64,000 nucleotides of DNA from Gammaproteobacteria bacterium (GTDB lineage: Bacteria > Pseudomonadota > Gammaproteobacteria > SZUA-229). Positions within the stretch are counted from its first letter, which is position 1; each line of letters opens with the position of its first letter. Location of the stretch: assembly GCA_029882395.1 (NCBI GenBank), contig JAOUKT010000003.1, positions 1-64,000 of the forward strand, in the 5' to 3' direction. Of the stretch, positions 48,163-58,560 are shown piece by piece. A program made the position numbers and the translations under genes. The notes beneath the pieces were generated by a model. The model had not been told where the DNA came from. It saw only the letters and a list, made by a program, of their open reading frames with translations, and searched no databases.

Positions 48163-48972
48163 ATGTCACGGATAATGACGCTAGTTATCTTTATTTCATA
48201 TCTGTTCAGCAGTGCCGCATTAGCGGCAGACAAAGAGTTTCCGGGTCGTGATATTTATCTTGGCACGCCTTATATTGAGCTGGCAGCATTCCATCAACAG
48301 TTTAAGTATTTTATAGTTGTGGATGTGCGTTCACATTATGAATATGAAACACTGCGTATTCTTGGCGCTATTAATATCCCCCTGAACTCCTCCGGCTTCA
48401 TCCCAAAAATGCAACAGCTTCGCGATAATAACAAAGCCAAAAAAATCATAGTCTACTGTAATGGCAAGACCTGCATGAAATCCTACCAGGCCGCCAGCAA
48501 GGCAAAAGCCAGGGGAATAGAAGGCGTGATTGTTTTTGATGCGGGCATTATGGATTGGGCCAGAGCATATCCTGCGCTAGCGGAGTTATTAGGAAAGTCG
48601 CCGGTTGATGCCAGCAAACTGATTAGCAAGGCGCGCTTTGACGAGCATTTATTGGCGCCGGATAAGTTTGCCGACATGACACAGGCCGCCGACGTCAGAG
48701 TACTTGATGTCAGGGACAGTGTTCAGCGTAGTGGCATGGGTTTATTTGTTGGCATTGAACATCAGGCGCCATTAGATGATAAAGAAAAACTGGAAAAACA
48801 TATTCAAACAGCACTGGACGAAAACAAAACCCTGTTGATTTATGATGAGTCGGGCAAACAGGTGCGCTGGCTGATGTATTGGCTAGAAGAAAAAGGACTG
48901 AAAAAGTATCTGTTTATGGAAGGCGGTGCACGGCTTTATTTTAAGCAATTAAAGGCAAGACTAAAGCGCTGA
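48163..48972 (+). CDS. Exported double-rhodanese-domain protein
   Basis: A 269-residue protein. The start is the ATG with AGGGAGGGAGAGG directly upstream; the longer frame has no such site. A signal peptide (IMTLVIFISYLFSSAALA) predicts a periplasmic location. The first rhodanese domain is normal: VVDVRSHYEYETLRILGAINI and active Cys in IVYCNGKTCMKS. The second (VRVLDVRDSV...LLIYDESGKQVRWL) has no Cys at the active position, so it is probably inactive. Substrate is unknown; sulfur transfer is inferred. It converges with the small gene at 48983. Confidence 0.85.
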   Translation: MSRIMTLVIFISYLFSSAALAADKEFPGRDIYLGTPYIELAAFHQQFKYFIVVDVRSHYEYETLRILGAINIPLNSSGFIPKMQQLRDNNKAKKIIVYCNGKTCMKSYQAASKAKARGIEGVIVFDAGIMDWARAYPALAELLGKSPVDASKLISKARFDEHLLAPDKFADMTQAADVRVLDVRDSVQRSGMGLFVGIEHQAPLDDKEKLEKHIQTALDENKTLLIYDESGKQVRWLMYWLEEKGLKKYLFMEGGARLYFKQLKARLKR

Positions 48973-48982
48973 TGGGCAGGGC

Positions 48983-49183
48983 TCAGCCCCTGGTGACATT
49001 GCAAAGCGTTTGCTGCCAATCTAAACGAGGCGCTGTTTTTTCAAGTTTAAGAATGCGGCCCACTTCGTTTTCATACCAGCTGATATGACTGAGATTAGGT
49101 TCTGTTTCATAGGCCCACCACTGCCCATCTGCGTCTTGTGCAATATAGTTTGCCCAATCCGGTAAGTCTGATGATAAAGTCAC
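48983..49183 (-). CDS. Small conserved hypothetical protein
   Basis: A 66-residue protein with a GTG start. It is strongly Trp-rich: DGQWWAYETEPNLSHISWYENEVGR. Patterns of this kind (WWAYExEP...WYENExGR) are a recognisable small family in gammaproteobacteria, of unknown role. No signal peptide. It converges with the rhodanese gene, with 10 bases between the stops, and is divergent from the gene at 49313. Confidence 0.6.
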   Translation of the reverse strand: MTLSSDLPDWANYIAQDADGQWWAYETEPNLSHISWYENEVGRILKLEKTAPRLDWQQTLCNVTRG

Positions 49184-49312
49184 AATAGTCTGGCTTTGGC
49201 AGCTGTCATAGAATAGCCGTTGTCATGTTAAGCCATATCGTTCGCTGGCGTTGGGCGTTATTAAATATATACTAACAAACATTCAATATCATGCTTTAAG
49301 AGGTAGCAAGCG

Positions 49313-50596
49313 TTGAAGTTCAATCGAATCATTTATTTATTTCTTTTTATGCTGTTGCTGCTTGCGGCTTCCGTTATCACAGCCGCACTGTATTCTATTG
49401 ACGACAATGCATTAGTTAGCTCGACCAGTGAACTGGTGACAGAAGAAATGGAGCAAATTAAAGGCATCCTTAGAGCAAATAATCCATCGACAATACTGGC
49501 CACCGGAAACAAAAAACTACAGCTTAGCAACGAACAAAGCAATCAATTACTGCGTTACGTAAACCAGGTCTATTTACCGGCATTAAGAGCCCGCTCCATT
49601 TTTGATAAAGACCGTGTGTATTTGAAAGCATCATATGAGTTACCGCAGAATCCGTTAGGGCGTTTTTTTAATATGGCCGTTTTAATTAAAATTGAATACG
49701 GCAAATACCTGGTGATTGAAAAAATTAACTTTGGCCGCCTCTCGGTACCCAGGTTTCTTATTAATATGGCAAGCCCCTATGTGTTAGATGTGATTAAAAA
49801 ACATTACGCCAGTTACGTTGCGCTCTGGGATCATGTTAAAAGAATTGATGTCAGCCGATCCGATATAACGCTGCATTATCAACTGGACAGAGCAGACCTC
49901 ACTAGCCTTAAAAAGATGGCCAGCGAGGCCCTGCTTGATGATGAGCTAAGAGCGCGCATTAATGCCTATCACGCTGAAATGGAGCAGATACTGGAACGCT
50001 TGCTGAGCAGAGAACAGTCGATTATTAATGTGATATCACCGCTGTTTAGCTTTGCTGAAAAACGCTCGCGGTTAAACCATCAGCCGGTTGAAGAAAACAG
50101 GATCGCATTGCTGACGCTGGGTGCTTATATGGTAGGCAAAGCACCGGCAAAATATACCAGTGATAAACCCGTTAAAGTGCTGAAGAAAATCAAGTTCACG
50201 CTGAAAGAGCGGGCTGATCTGGCGAAGCATTTTCTGGTAAGTGCGGCAATTAATGCCGTTTCAGATGCGGCCTGGTCAAATGCCATCGGCTTGCAAAAAG
50301 AGCTCAAAGACTCAGATGGCGGCAGTGGATTTAGTTTTGTCGATTTGATGGCCGATATTGCCGGTAACAAACTGGCAGCATTAGCTTTTGATGCCTCAAG
50401 TGCGGCCATGCTGCAGCAGCGTTTAAAAAACATCAACTCTGAGCAGGCAATAATGGGCGACATCAGTTATTTGCCCGAAGGTTTAACAGCGGCTGAGTTC
50501 AAAATGGAATACGGCAGCACCCGCAGTGAAGAATACACAGAAATGGTGCGCGAAATTGAAAGACGGTTATTGCTCTGCTCAGCGTATCAACGTTGA
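49313..50596 (+). CDS. Membrane-anchored hypothetical protein
   Basis: A 427-residue protein I cannot assign. It starts with TTG, preceded by AGAGG at normal distance. Residues 4-25 are one hydrophobic helix (IIYLFLFMLLLLAASVITAA). The rest is probably periplasmic: an alpha/beta segment with Arg/Lys-rich strands (about 90-190), a helical region with LLSREQSIINVISPLFSFAEKRS and an C-terminal helical part (LAKHFLVSAAINAVSDAAWS). The last region looks like a family-level conserved domain. It ends 3 bases before the DUF938 gene, so the two are probably co-transcribed. Confidence 0.7.
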   Translation: MKFNRIIYLFLFMLLLLAASVITAALYSIDDNALVSSTSELVTEEMEQIKGILRANNPSTILATGNKKLQLSNEQSNQLLRYVNQVYLPALRARSIFDKDRVYLKASYELPQNPLGRFFNMAVLIKIEYGKYLVIEKINFGRLSVPRFLINMASPYVLDVIKKHYASYVALWDHVKRIDVSRSDITLHYQLDRADLTSLKKMASEALLDDELRARINAYHAEMEQILERLLSREQSIINVISPLFSFAEKRSRLNHQPVEENRIALLTLGAYMVGKAPAKYTSDKPVKVLKKIKFTLKERADLAKHFLVSAAINAVSDAAWSNAIGLQKELKDSDGGSGFSFVDLMADIAGNKLAALAFDASSAAMLQQRLKNINSEQAIMGDISYLPEGLTAAEFKMEYGSTRSEEYTEMVREIERRLLLCSAYQR

Positions 50597-50599
50597 GCC

Positions 50600-51217
50600 A
50601 TGCTGTTTATGCATAAGCCCTTTGCCCAATCTTGTGAAGACAATAAACAGGTCATTCTTGAGCAGTTGAGAGAGCTGTTTGCCGGGGTCACAAGTGTGCT
50701 TGAGATTGGAAGCGGTACAGGCCAGCACGCGGTTTATTTTAGCCAGCATCTGCCGCATTTACAGTGGCAACCAACCGAGCTAAAAGCAAATTTGCCAGGG
50801 ATCCAGCAATGGATAGATGACGCGGCGCTGAGCAATATCCTGTTGCCACTGGAGCTGGATGTGATGCAGCAACCGGCCAGGCCGGCTGTTTTCGACGCCG
50901 TTTTTACTGCCAATACCCTGCACATCATGTCGATAAAACATGTCGAGGCACTGTTTGCGGCTTTAGGCCAGTGGTTGCGCCCGGGCGGTTTGTTTTGTTG
51001 TTATGGCCCCTTTAACAAAAACGGCGCGTTTAGCAGTGAGAGCAATGCGAATTTTGACCGCTGGCTTAAACAAAGAGACCATCTAAGCGGCATCCGCGAT
51101 ATGGCCGAATTAAGGACTTTTGCCAGTCAGCAGGCTATACGGCTGGTTGAGGATATTGAGATGCCGGTAAATAACAGATTGCTGGTTTGGAAAAAAGAGC
51201 CGGTAGCGTTTAACTAG
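50600..51217 (+). CDS. DUF938 family SAM-dependent methyltransferase
   Basis: A 205-residue protein. The SAM motif is VLEIGSGTGQHAVYFSQHLP (about residue 33), followed by WQPTELKANL and the motif-IV-like AVFTANTLHIMS. The family is DUF938, common in proteobacteria and of unknown substrate. It follows the membrane-anchored gene by 3 bases. Confidence 0.85.
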   Translation: MLFMHKPFAQSCEDNKQVILEQLRELFAGVTSVLEIGSGTGQHAVYFSQHLPHLQWQPTELKANLPGIQQWIDDAALSNILLPLELDVMQQPARPAVFDAVFTANTLHIMSIKHVEALFAALGQWLRPGGLFCCYGPFNKNGAFSSESNANFDRWLKQRDHLSGIRDMAELRTFASQQAIRLVEDIEMPVNNRLLVWKKEPVAFN

Positions 51218-51315
51218 CCCGCGGTCGCCGTGCAGATCACCACCGCACGTTTGAAGTCGCTTGTTTGCTTCAATATTTCTCATAAAAACAAGACCTTATA
51301 TGTTATATTTTGAGC

Positions 51316-52146
51316 ATGATTGTTAACTTCACAAAAATGCATGGGCTCGGTAATGACTTTATGGTGATTGATGCCATTAATCAAAGTCCTGTCTTAACGC
51401 CAGCGATAATAAAACAGTGGGCCGACCGCCACTTCGGTATCGGTTTTGATCAGTTACTGCTGGTGCAAAAACCTGAGTCAAGCTCCGCCGAGTTCTTATA
51501 CAGAATATACAATGCAGATGGCAGTGAAGTTGAGCAGTGCGGTAACGGAGCGCGTTGTTTTGCCCGCTTTGTAACGGAAAAAGGCCTGACTGAATCGGCA
51601 GATATTGCAGTCGAAACTAAATCAGGATTAATCCATTTGCGGCTGGTGAATGATGACCGGGTTGAAGTCGATATGGGGGCGCCGGAGATGAGGCCAGACG
51701 CGCTGCCGTTTATTGCCGAGCAGGCGTCTGTTGTTTATAAGATTGAGGTTGACGGATCGAGTCTTGAGATAGGCGCCGTTTCAATGGGAAACCCGCATGC
51801 GGTGATCAAAGTAGAGGATATTGCATCAGCACCGGTCAAACGTCTGGGACCGATGCTAGAGTCGCACCCTCGATTTCCAAATCGGGTGAATGTGGGTTTT
51901 ATGCAGGTTATAGATCGTACGCATATTCAACTGCGGGTTTATGAAAGAGGCGCGGGTGAAACACTGGCCTGTGGTACAGGCGCTTGTGCCGCGGTGGTAT
52001 CAGGCATCCAACGCGGTTGGCTTGATGAGGAAGTCGAGGTAAGCTTAGCCGGAGGAAAACTTTTAATACGCTGGCAAGGTGGCAACACACCGGTATTGAT
52101 GACCGGTTCAGCAACAACCGTATATGAAGGGCAGATAGCACTGTGA
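51316..52146 (+). CDS. dapF: Diaminopimelate epimerase
   Basis: A 276-residue cofactor-independent epimerase that converts LL- to meso-diaminopimelate. The catalytic cysteines are in [13 protein letters not shown] (about residue 74) and [11 protein letters not shown] (about residue 220). The opening [15 protein letters not shown] is typical. I start at ATG 51316 rather than the TTG two codons earlier. It precedes DUF484 and xerC, the usual dapF-DUF484-xerC order, with 4-base overlap to the next gene. Confidence 0.97.
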   Translation: MIVNFTKMHGLGNDFMVIDAINQSPVLTPAIIKQWADRHFGIGFDQLLLVQKPESSSAEFLYRIYNADGSEVEQCGNGARCFARFVTEKGLTESADIAVETKSGLIHLRLVNDDRVEVDMGAPEMRPDALPFIAEQASVVYKIEVDGSSLEIGAVSMGNPHAVIKVEDIASAPVKRLGPMLESHPRFPNRVNVGFMQVIDRTHIQLRVYERGAGETLACGTGACAAVVSGIQRGWLDEEVEVSLAGGKLLIRWQGGNTPVLMTGSATTVYEGQIAL

Positions 52147-52844
52147 GCCAGCCATCGAATAAAACAAAAGTAAGTTCTGAGCTTGATGATCAGGCCGTTG
52201 CCGATTACCTTGAGCAAAATAAAGATTTTTTCAATCGACATGCCAATTTACTGAGTAAGCTGGATATCAACCACGAGAGTGGCGCAGCGGTATCACTGAT
52301 TGAAAGACAGGTGATCGTATTACGTGATAAAAACCAGCGTTTAGAAAGCAAACTCTATGAGCTGGTTTCTCTGGCCAGAGAAAATGAGCAGCTGAGTCGA
52401 AACATTCTGCAGCTGGTGGTGAACTTGTTGTGGAGTGATGATCTGGAGTCGTTATTAAGTTCAGTCGTCGATGCCATGCGCCATGAGTTTCAGGTCGATT
52501 ATGCCAGTGTGCATTTGATAACCGACGATAAATCGTTGTGCGATCAAATGCCGCAATGGTATCTGCATTCTGCCGACGAGCGTTTTGCCTCAATTCGTTC
52601 AGCGCTCGATAGCCGTCGCCCTTTATGCGGCCGGCTTAGCCAGCAGCAGATAGCCTGCCTGTTTGCAGAACACCATGAAGACATTCAGTCGGCAGCACTG
52701 ATCCCCTTGATCTCAGGCGCAGTATTGGGCTTTATTGGTCTGGGCGCGCAGAGCCCGGAGCGCTTTACCCCGGCAATGGCGACAAACTTTCTCAGCCAGA
52801 TTGGTGAGCTAGTCAGTGCTGCGATTGGTACTTACCACAGCTAA
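52143..52844 (+). CDS. DUF484 family protein
   Basis: A 233-residue protein with a GTG start overlapping dapF. The N-terminal helices ([24 protein letters not shown]) and the [32 protein letters not shown] coiled region are characteristic of DUF484. A GAF-like domain follows. It overlaps the start of xerC by 1 base, so the three genes are translationally linked. Function unknown; the operon suggests only co-expression. Confidence 0.9.
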   Translation: MSQPSNKTKVSSELDDQAVADYLEQNKDFFNRHANLLSKLDINHESGAAVSLIERQVIVLRDKNQRLESKLYELVSLARENEQLSRNILQLVVNLLWSDDLESLLSSVVDAMRHEFQVDYASVHLITDDKSLCDQMPQWYLHSADERFASIRSALDSRRPLCGRLSQQQIACLFAEHHEDIQSAALIPLISGAVLGFIGLGAQSPERFTPAMATNFLSQIGELVSAAIGTYHS

Positions 52845-53746
52845 TGGTGCTGCAGCAGCAAGTCAGCCGTTTTTATCAATACTTAGAAGCAGAAAAGCAG
52901 TACTCTGAGCACACTTTAAAAAACTACCGTCGTGATATCACTGCGTTTCTGAGCTTTTGTGATGATCAGTCGATAGCTGATTTTAACACACTCGATTCCG
53001 CACACATCCGCCAGTTTGTCGCAAACCGTCACCGTCAGGGGCTGGGGGGGCGGAGCATACAGCGCCTGTTATCAGCCTTGCGCAGCCTGTTTCATTTTCT
53101 AAATAAACAGCGGCTGTTAACGCATAATCCGGCCAAGGGTGTTCGCGCGCCTAAAGCTGCGCGAAAGTTACCGGAAGTATTATCGGTTGCGCAGTTAGAG
53201 CAGTTATTGGAACTGCCCGGTGACGATATCCTGAGCCTCAGGGATAAAGCGATGATGGAATTAATGTATGGCTGCGGCCTGCGTCTAACAGAACTGGTGT
53301 CACTGGACTTATCTCAGCTTGATCAACAGCAGCAACTGCTGAACGTCACAGGTAAGGGCAATAAACAACGTTATCTGCCTTATGGTGCAAAAGCCAGGCG
53401 CTCGCTAATCGACTGGTTAGCGGTACGCGCGCAAATCTCAGCAACAGCAGAAACCGCGGTCTTTGTTAGCAGGCGCGGTAGCCGCTTAAAACAAAGCAGT
53501 GTTCAGCAGCGTTTAAAAAAATGGGCTATAACACAAGGACTGGACGTCGAGTTGTATCCGCATAAGCTACGGCATTCATTTGCCTCACATATTTTAGAAT
53601 CCAGTGGTGATATCAGAGCGGTACAGGAATTATTAGGGCATGAAAATCTCAGCACGACCCAGATCTATACGCACCTTGATTTTCAGCATTTAGCAAAAGT
53701 GTATGATCAGGCGCACCCACGAGCCAGAAAAAAGAATAATAAATAA
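52844..53746 (+). CDS. xerC: Tyrosine recombinase XerC
   Basis: A 300-residue site-specific recombinase that resolves chromosome dimers with XerD at dif. The catalytic residues are visible: Arg in MYGCGLRLTEL, Lys in GKGNKQRYLP, HKLRHSFASHIL, LLGHENLSTTQIYTHLD with the nucleophile Tyr. Length matches XerC (298-300). It is distinguished from XerD by its dapF-DUF484-xerC context. Confidence 0.96.
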   Translation: MVLQQQVSRFYQYLEAEKQYSEHTLKNYRRDITAFLSFCDDQSIADFNTLDSAHIRQFVANRHRQGLGGRSIQRLLSALRSLFHFLNKQRLLTHNPAKGVRAPKAARKLPEVLSVAQLEQLLELPGDDILSLRDKAMMELMYGCGLRLTELVSLDLSQLDQQQQLLNVTGKGNKQRYLPYGAKARRSLIDWLAVRAQISATAETAVFVSRRGSRLKQSSVQQRLKKWAITQGLDVELYPHKLRHSFASHILESSGDIRAVQELLGHENLSTTQIYTHLDFQHLAKVYDQAHPRARKKNNK

Positions 53747-53776
53747 ACCGGAATTAGCAGGCCCTGTGAGCAGCAG

Positions 53777-55828
53777 GTGAGAGGGAGTTGTGACATTAGT
53801 TTGTTAAAAAAAGATCAGATTCGTTTTCTTTATGATCAGGCATATACTGCTAACATTGCATTATTAGCTGTCGGCATGCTGGTACTGGGCGCTTTTGTTT
53901 TTGAAGGCGAACGCCGTTTTATCGGCTGGTTTTTTCTGCTGTTTGTGCTGGTTGCAGCCGTCAGGCTTTTTTTAGCAAAATCCTTCTTTAGTTCGGCAAC
54001 AACAGATATCGAGAAATGCGCAAGCCATTACGTTGCCGCCAGCTTTTTTATGGGCCTGCTCTGGGGCTTATTATCACTGGTCTATTACGATTTACAAAAT
54101 AATGAATTACGTATATTTCTGACAATTGTTAATCTTGGTCTGATCACCGCAGGCATCGGCTCACTGGCCGTCTGGATGAAAGCGTATCTGGCATATAGCC
54201 TGCCTCAATTAATAGCTTTAATGCTGGTCTATATATTCAATGACAGTATATACGTGGCGATATCTGTCTTGTTATTTGCAGGGTTCATGATTAAGGTCGC
54301 GCTCAATTCCAATATAAACTTTAAGCAGGGCCGTTTATTGATCGAGGAAAATACCCGATACATAGAAAACATGGATGTCGAGATAGAAAGCCGCAAACGC
54401 GCCCAGCTGGAATTAGAACAATATCAACACGAATTAGAAGCCGTTGTGAAAGAGCGTACCAGAGAGTTATTAGACATCAATGGCGACCTTAAAGAACAGA
54501 TTGAAAAAAGAAGGAAAGTGGAAGAAGATCTGGAGTACCTGGCCTATTATGATGTATTGACCGATCTACCTAACCGCTCATTATTAATCGAAAGGATAAA
54601 ACAGGCGATTAACAAGGCAAAGCGGCAAGGTTCTTTATTCGCCGTGCTGTTTTTAGACCTGGACCGGTTTAAAGCCATTAATGACAGCCTGGGTCATGAC
54701 GTCGGCGACCAGTTAATTAAAGAAGTCGCCGCGCGATTAAAACTACTGTTAAGAGAGACCGATACCATAGCCAGAAATGGCGGTGATGAATTTGTTATTC
54801 TGATTGAAAACCTAAAGGATGTCAGGGAAGCCTTTACAGTGGCAGAGAAAGCGATTCATTGCATTAGTGAACATTTTCTGATTGCAGGCCATGATGTCCA
54901 TATCGGTGCCAGTATTGGCATTTCTATTTATCCGTTAGACGCTGATAATGAGATGGATTTGATAAAAATGTCTGACACAGCGATGTACTGTGCCAAAGAA
55001 CGGGGTAGCAATCATTTTGAATTTTATTCAAACGAAATGTCACACCAGATACGCGACCGGCTGGAGCTGGAAAACGCCTTAAGATCAGCGATAAAAAATG
55101 ATGAGTTTTTCATGGTTTATCAGCCACAGGTCAATACACACAGTGCACAGACGACCGGACTAGAAGCTTTATTGCGTTGGCATAGCCCAGATCTGGGCTT
55201 GGTCTCACCATCCCGCTTTATTCCCGTACTGGAAGAGACCGGCATGATTTATCCCGTAGGAGAGTGGGTAATTTTACAGGTGATTGATTTTATCAAATCA
55301 GGAAAAGCCAGGCAGGCAAAAGTGTCCATTAACTTGTCCGCGTTGCAGTGTTCAGTCAAAAAATACAGTGAAAAGATAAAACACCATATCGAAACCAGCG
55401 CCATTGATGCGCAACAAATCGAGTTTGAAGTCACAGAATCCGTGTTAATCAATGATTTTAGAAAAACAGAAATGTTTTTGACAGAAATCAACAAGTTGGG
55501 GTGCACGATTGCACTCGATGATTTCGGAACAGGTTATACTTCGTTCAGTTACCTGGCAAAACTGCCGATTGATGTGATTAAAATTGACCGCTCTCTGCTG
55601 GCCGGTATCGACAAAAACAAGACATTGCAAGACATCGTATTGGCAATAGTGACAATGTGTCAGAGCCTGGGCATAGAGAATGTGTTCGAGGGTGTTGAAA
55701 CGGAAGCAGAACTGAATATCGTCAGGCGGCTGAATGGAAAAATCATTCAAGGTTATTTTTATAGCAAACCTTTGAACGAACAAGAGATAGAAAAGTGGTT
55801 TCAAGAAGACAAATACTTAGTTAATTAA
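53777..55828 (+). CDS. Membrane GGDEF-EAL c-di-GMP signalling protein
   Basis: A 683-residue protein. About six membrane helices fill residues 20-185, then a coiled coil (IEKRRKVEEDLEY), a GGDEF domain and an EAL domain. GGDEF is intact (ARNGGDEFVIL), with the inhibitory-site RETD five residues before it. EAL is also intact: GLEALLRW, FEVTESV, LDDFGTGYTSFSYL, VFEGVETE, IQGYFYSKPL. It may make or degrade c-di-GMP. The GTG start is uncertain. It follows xerC by 30 bases and may be co-transcribed. Signal sensed is unknown. Confidence 0.9.
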   Translation: MRGSCDISLLKKDQIRFLYDQAYTANIALLAVGMLVLGAFVFEGERRFIGWFFLLFVLVAAVRLFLAKSFFSSATTDIEKCASHYVAASFFMGLLWGLLSLVYYDLQNNELRIFLTIVNLGLITAGIGSLAVWMKAYLAYSLPQLIALMLVYIFNDSIYVAISVLLFAGFMIKVALNSNINFKQGRLLIEENTRYIENMDVEIESRKRAQLELEQYQHELEAVVKERTRELLDINGDLKEQIEKRRKVEEDLEYLAYYDVLTDLPNRSLLIERIKQAINKAKRQGSLFAVLFLDLDRFKAINDSLGHDVGDQLIKEVAARLKLLLRETDTIARNGGDEFVILIENLKDVREAFTVAEKAIHCISEHFLIAGHDVHIGASIGISIYPLDADNEMDLIKMSDTAMYCAKERGSNHFEFYSNEMSHQIRDRLELENALRSAIKNDEFFMVYQPQVNTHSAQTTGLEALLRWHSPDLGLVSPSRFIPVLEETGMIYPVGEWVILQVIDFIKSGKARQAKVSINLSALQCSVKKYSEKIKHHIETSAIDAQQIEFEVTESVLINDFRKTEMFLTEINKLGCTIALDDFGTGYTSFSYLAKLPIDVIKIDRSLLAGIDKNKTLQDIVLAIVTMCQSLGIENVFEGVETEAELNIVRRLNGKIIQGYFYSKPLNEQEIEKWFQEDKYLVN

Positions 55829-55852
55829 TAAAAGTGAATTATTGGGGGATGT

Positions 55853-56083
55853 ATGCATTTTGACCAGGATCTGTTAGAAGAGATGAAGGTATTGTCATGT
55901 TTTGATTTGGCAAACCTGCAAACCGGAATTAAGGTGCATTCAGATGCGCTGGAATCTAAAATTGCAGCCACCGCCCGTTTGTTTGATAAAGGCCTGGTAA
56001 GTCAGAAAGACGGCGGTTATCTGACGGAACGAGGGCAGATTGCGGCCGAACATTTACAGCATCTATCGGGTGTTCTTGATTAA
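55853..56083 (+). CDS. TIGR02647 family protein (small, DNA-binding-like)
   Basis: A 76-residue protein with a strong GGGGG ribosome site. It reads FDQDLLEEMKVLSCFDLANLQTGIKVHSDA and KIAATARLFDKGLVSQKDGGYLTERG, with a winged-helix-like ending. This matches the TIGR02647 family, known in Pseudomonas and relatives. Function unknown. It lies 24 bases after the GGDEF-EAL gene. Confidence 0.8.
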   Translation: MHFDQDLLEEMKVLSCFDLANLQTGIKVHSDALESKIAATARLFDKGLVSQKDGGYLTERGQIAAEHLQHLSGVLD

Positions 56084-56199
56084 TGTTCACAGAAGTTTTC
56101 TACTGTTGGCTGTGATTTGTTGAGGTGATGCCTTAGAGCGGTCAGAGCTGCTGATTTGGCATATAACAGGCTATGGAAGAGTAGGGAGTTTTCGACTGG

Positions 56200-56436
56200 A
56201 TGAAATGTTTTTTTTGTAACAAAGCCGTCTTTGGTGCTGATGGCATTACGGTACCGGCTAAGGGTCCGGCACATCAAAAATGTTTTCAGGTAGACCAGGC
56301 GCTAAAAAGAACCTTTCAGTCACTCAATATCAGTGAGTTGAATGACGAAGAGCTGACCGATTTACTGGATCTGGTGTTAGCCGAGGTCAATATTCGTAAA
56401 AAACCAGCCGATGACGATGGAATAGAACTCTTCTAA
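56200..56436 (+). CDS. Small zinc-ribbon-like hypothetical protein
   Basis: A 78-residue protein. The N-terminal half has MKCFFCNKAVFGADG and GPAHQKCFQVDQ, a C-x2-C...H-x2-C arrangement that probably binds one zinc. The C-terminal half is an acidic helix (SELNDEELTDLLDLVLAEVNIRKK). It is short and probably cytoplasmic. I cannot name a family. It precedes hslV by 110 bases. Confidence 0.65.
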   Translation: MKCFFCNKAVFGADGITVPAKGPAHQKCFQVDQALKRTFQSLNISELNDEELTDLLDLVLAEVNIRKKPADDDGIELF

Positions 56437-56546
56437 GACCGGCATTATCAGCAATCAGCATTGCCGGCCTTGAATTACGCCGAATCGGGCATATTTTCAT
56501 ATTTCGTGTACAATTCGCAACCTGATGAAAATTTCTGGAGGCTCAA

Positions 56547-57092
56547 GTGCCCACCTTTCATGGTACGACGATTATATCTATCCGCCGCGGTAATTCTGTT
56601 GTTATCGGCGGTGATGGTCAGGTCACGCTTGGCGATACGGTAATGAAGGCCAATGCACGCAAGGTCCGCCGGCTATACCATAATAAGGTACTGGTCGGTT
56701 TTGCCGGCGCAACAGCAGATGCGTTCACGTTATTTGAGCGATTTGAAGGCCAGCTTGAAAAACATAACGGTCAACTGGTGCGTTCGGCTGTTGAACTGGC
56801 AAAAGACTGGCGAACAGACAAAATGCTGCGTAATCTAGAAGCCATGTTGATTGTTGCCGACAAGGAAGCCTCTTTGATCATCAGCGGTAACGGCGATGTT
56901 ATCGATACCGATGATGACTTGCTGGCGATTGGTTCAGGCTCGAATTATGCACGCTCGGCCGCAAGGGCTTTGTTTGATAATACGGACTACTCGGCCCGTG
57001 ATATTGTCGAAAAAAGCTTAAACATCGCAGGCGATATATGTATCTACACCAACCAGAATCTGACGATTGAAGAACTGGTTGACGGCGAATAA
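56547..57092 (+). CDS. hslV: ATP-dependent protease subunit HslV
   Basis: A 181-residue proteasome-like peptidase with a GTG start and GGAGG at proper spacing. It opens [29 protein letters not shown], with the catalytic Thr after the cleaved N-terminus (TT of GTTI). Length is about the usual 175-185. It forms the HslVU complex with the ATPase encoded 19 bases downstream. Confidence 0.96.
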   Translation: MPTFHGTTIISIRRGNSVVIGGDGQVTLGDTVMKANARKVRRLYHNKVLVGFAGATADAFTLFERFEGQLEKHNGQLVRSAVELAKDWRTDKMLRNLEAMLIVADKEASLIISGNGDVIDTDDDLLAIGSGSNYARSAARALFDNTDYSARDIVEKSLNIAGDICIYTNQNLTIEELVDGE

Positions 57093-57111
57093 TATTTTAT
57101 AGGTTTTGATA

Positions 57112-58440
57112 ATGTCATCCATGACTCCCCGTGAAATTGTTCAGGAACTGGACAAACACATTGTAGGCCAAAGCTCAGCAAAACGAGCGGTGGCTATAGC
57201 CCTGCGTAACCGCTACCGTCGGCAGATGGTAGCGGAAGAATTGCGCAATGAAATCACGCCCAAAAACATCCTGATGATTGGACCGACCGGAGTCGGCAAA
57301 ACCGAAATTGCCCGCCGACTGGCGAAGCTGGCTAATGCACCGTTTATAAAAGTAGAAGCAACCAAGTTCACTGAAGTCGGCTATGTTGGTCGCGAAGTTG
57401 ATACGATCATACGCGATCTTGTCGATATGTCGGTGAAAGAAGTGCGCGAAGCTGAAATGAAAAAAGTGCATTCGCTGGCTGAAGATAAAGTTGAAGAGCG
57501 CATTCTAAACGCATTATTGCCACCGCCGCGTGACTCCTTCGGTAATCCAGAAGTGGATGAAGATAACCGAACCCGAGACAAATTCAGAACCAAGTTAAGA
57601 TTAGGTGATCTTGACGAGCGTGAAATTGAAATTGAAGTACAGGCCGCTCAGGTTGGGGTAGAGATAATGGCGCCCCCTGGCATGGAAGAAATGACCAGCC
57701 AGTTGCAGGGCATGTTTCAGAATATGTCCAGCGATAGTAAAAAACTGCGCAAAATGACGGTTAAGCAGGCGCAAAAACTCTTGCTGGAAGAAGAGGCCTC
57801 GAAACTGGTGAATGAAGAAGACCTCAAACACCAGGCGGTTATCAACGCAGAACAAAATGGTATTGTCTTTATCGACGAGATCGACAAGGTCTGTCAGCGC
57901 AGTGAAACCAGCGGCAGCGATGTCTCTCGTGAAGGCGTGCAGAGAGATTTGCTGCCCCTGGTCGAAGGCTGCACGGTAACAACAAAATACGGCATGGTGA
58001 AGACAGACCATATTTTATTCATTACCTCGGGTGCTTTCCATGTCAGCAAACCCTCGGACCTGATTCCAGAATTACAGGGACGATTACCGATCCGTGTTGA
58101 ACTTGATGCTCTGGTGGCTGAGGACTTTATACGCATTCTGACAGAGCCTGATGCGGCACTGACAGTGCAGTATAAGGCGCTGTTGGCAACGGAAGACGTG
58201 AGCATTAACTTTACCGAGGAAGGCGTCGCTCGCATCGCTGAAGTGGCTTTCAGTGTCAATGAGAAAACTGAAAATATTGGCGCGCGCAGACTGCACACCG
58301 TCATGGAGCGTTTGCTCGAAGAAATATCATATGAAGCGGCGGATAAGCCGGGCACCTCAGTCAACATTGATGCAGCCTATGTTGACAGTTATCTCGGCGA
58401 TCTGGCTAAGGATCACGACCTGAGCCGGTATATATTGTAA
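57112..58440 (+). CDS. hslU: HslU ATPase subunit of HslVU protease
   Basis: A 442-residue AAA+ unfoldase. Walker A is [13 protein letters not shown] (about residue 57) and Walker B is [12 protein letters not shown] (about residue 252). The C-terminal tail DLSRYIL is the element that docks to HslV. I start at ATG 57112, preceded by AGG, rather than the TTG two codons earlier. Length matches E. coli (443). Confidence 0.97.
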   Translation: MSSMTPREIVQELDKHIVGQSSAKRAVAIALRNRYRRQMVAEELRNEITPKNILMIGPTGVGKTEIARRLAKLANAPFIKVEATKFTEVGYVGREVDTIIRDLVDMSVKEVREAEMKKVHSLAEDKVEERILNALLPPPRDSFGNPEVDEDNRTRDKFRTKLRLGDLDEREIEIEVQAAQVGVEIMAPPGMEEMTSQLQGMFQNMSSDSKKLRKMTVKQAQKLLLEEEASKLVNEEDLKHQAVINAEQNGIVFIDEIDKVCQRSETSGSDVSREGVQRDLLPLVEGCTVTTKYGMVKTDHILFITSGAFHVSKPSDLIPELQGRLPIRVELDALVAEDFIRILTEPDAALTVQYKALLATEDVSINFTEEGVARIAEVAFSVNEKTENIGARRLHTVMERLLEEISYEAADKPGTSVNIDAAYVDSYLGDLAKDHDLSRYIL

Positions 58441-58560
58441 AAAAAGTGAATAACTGCCCGCTTTTCAGGGCTAAGCAGAACGAGCGCTGTAAACAGATAC
58501 ATTACAACTTAAATTGATGAGACAGGTCGGCGCATAAACGCCGGCTTATCGGAGTAATAA

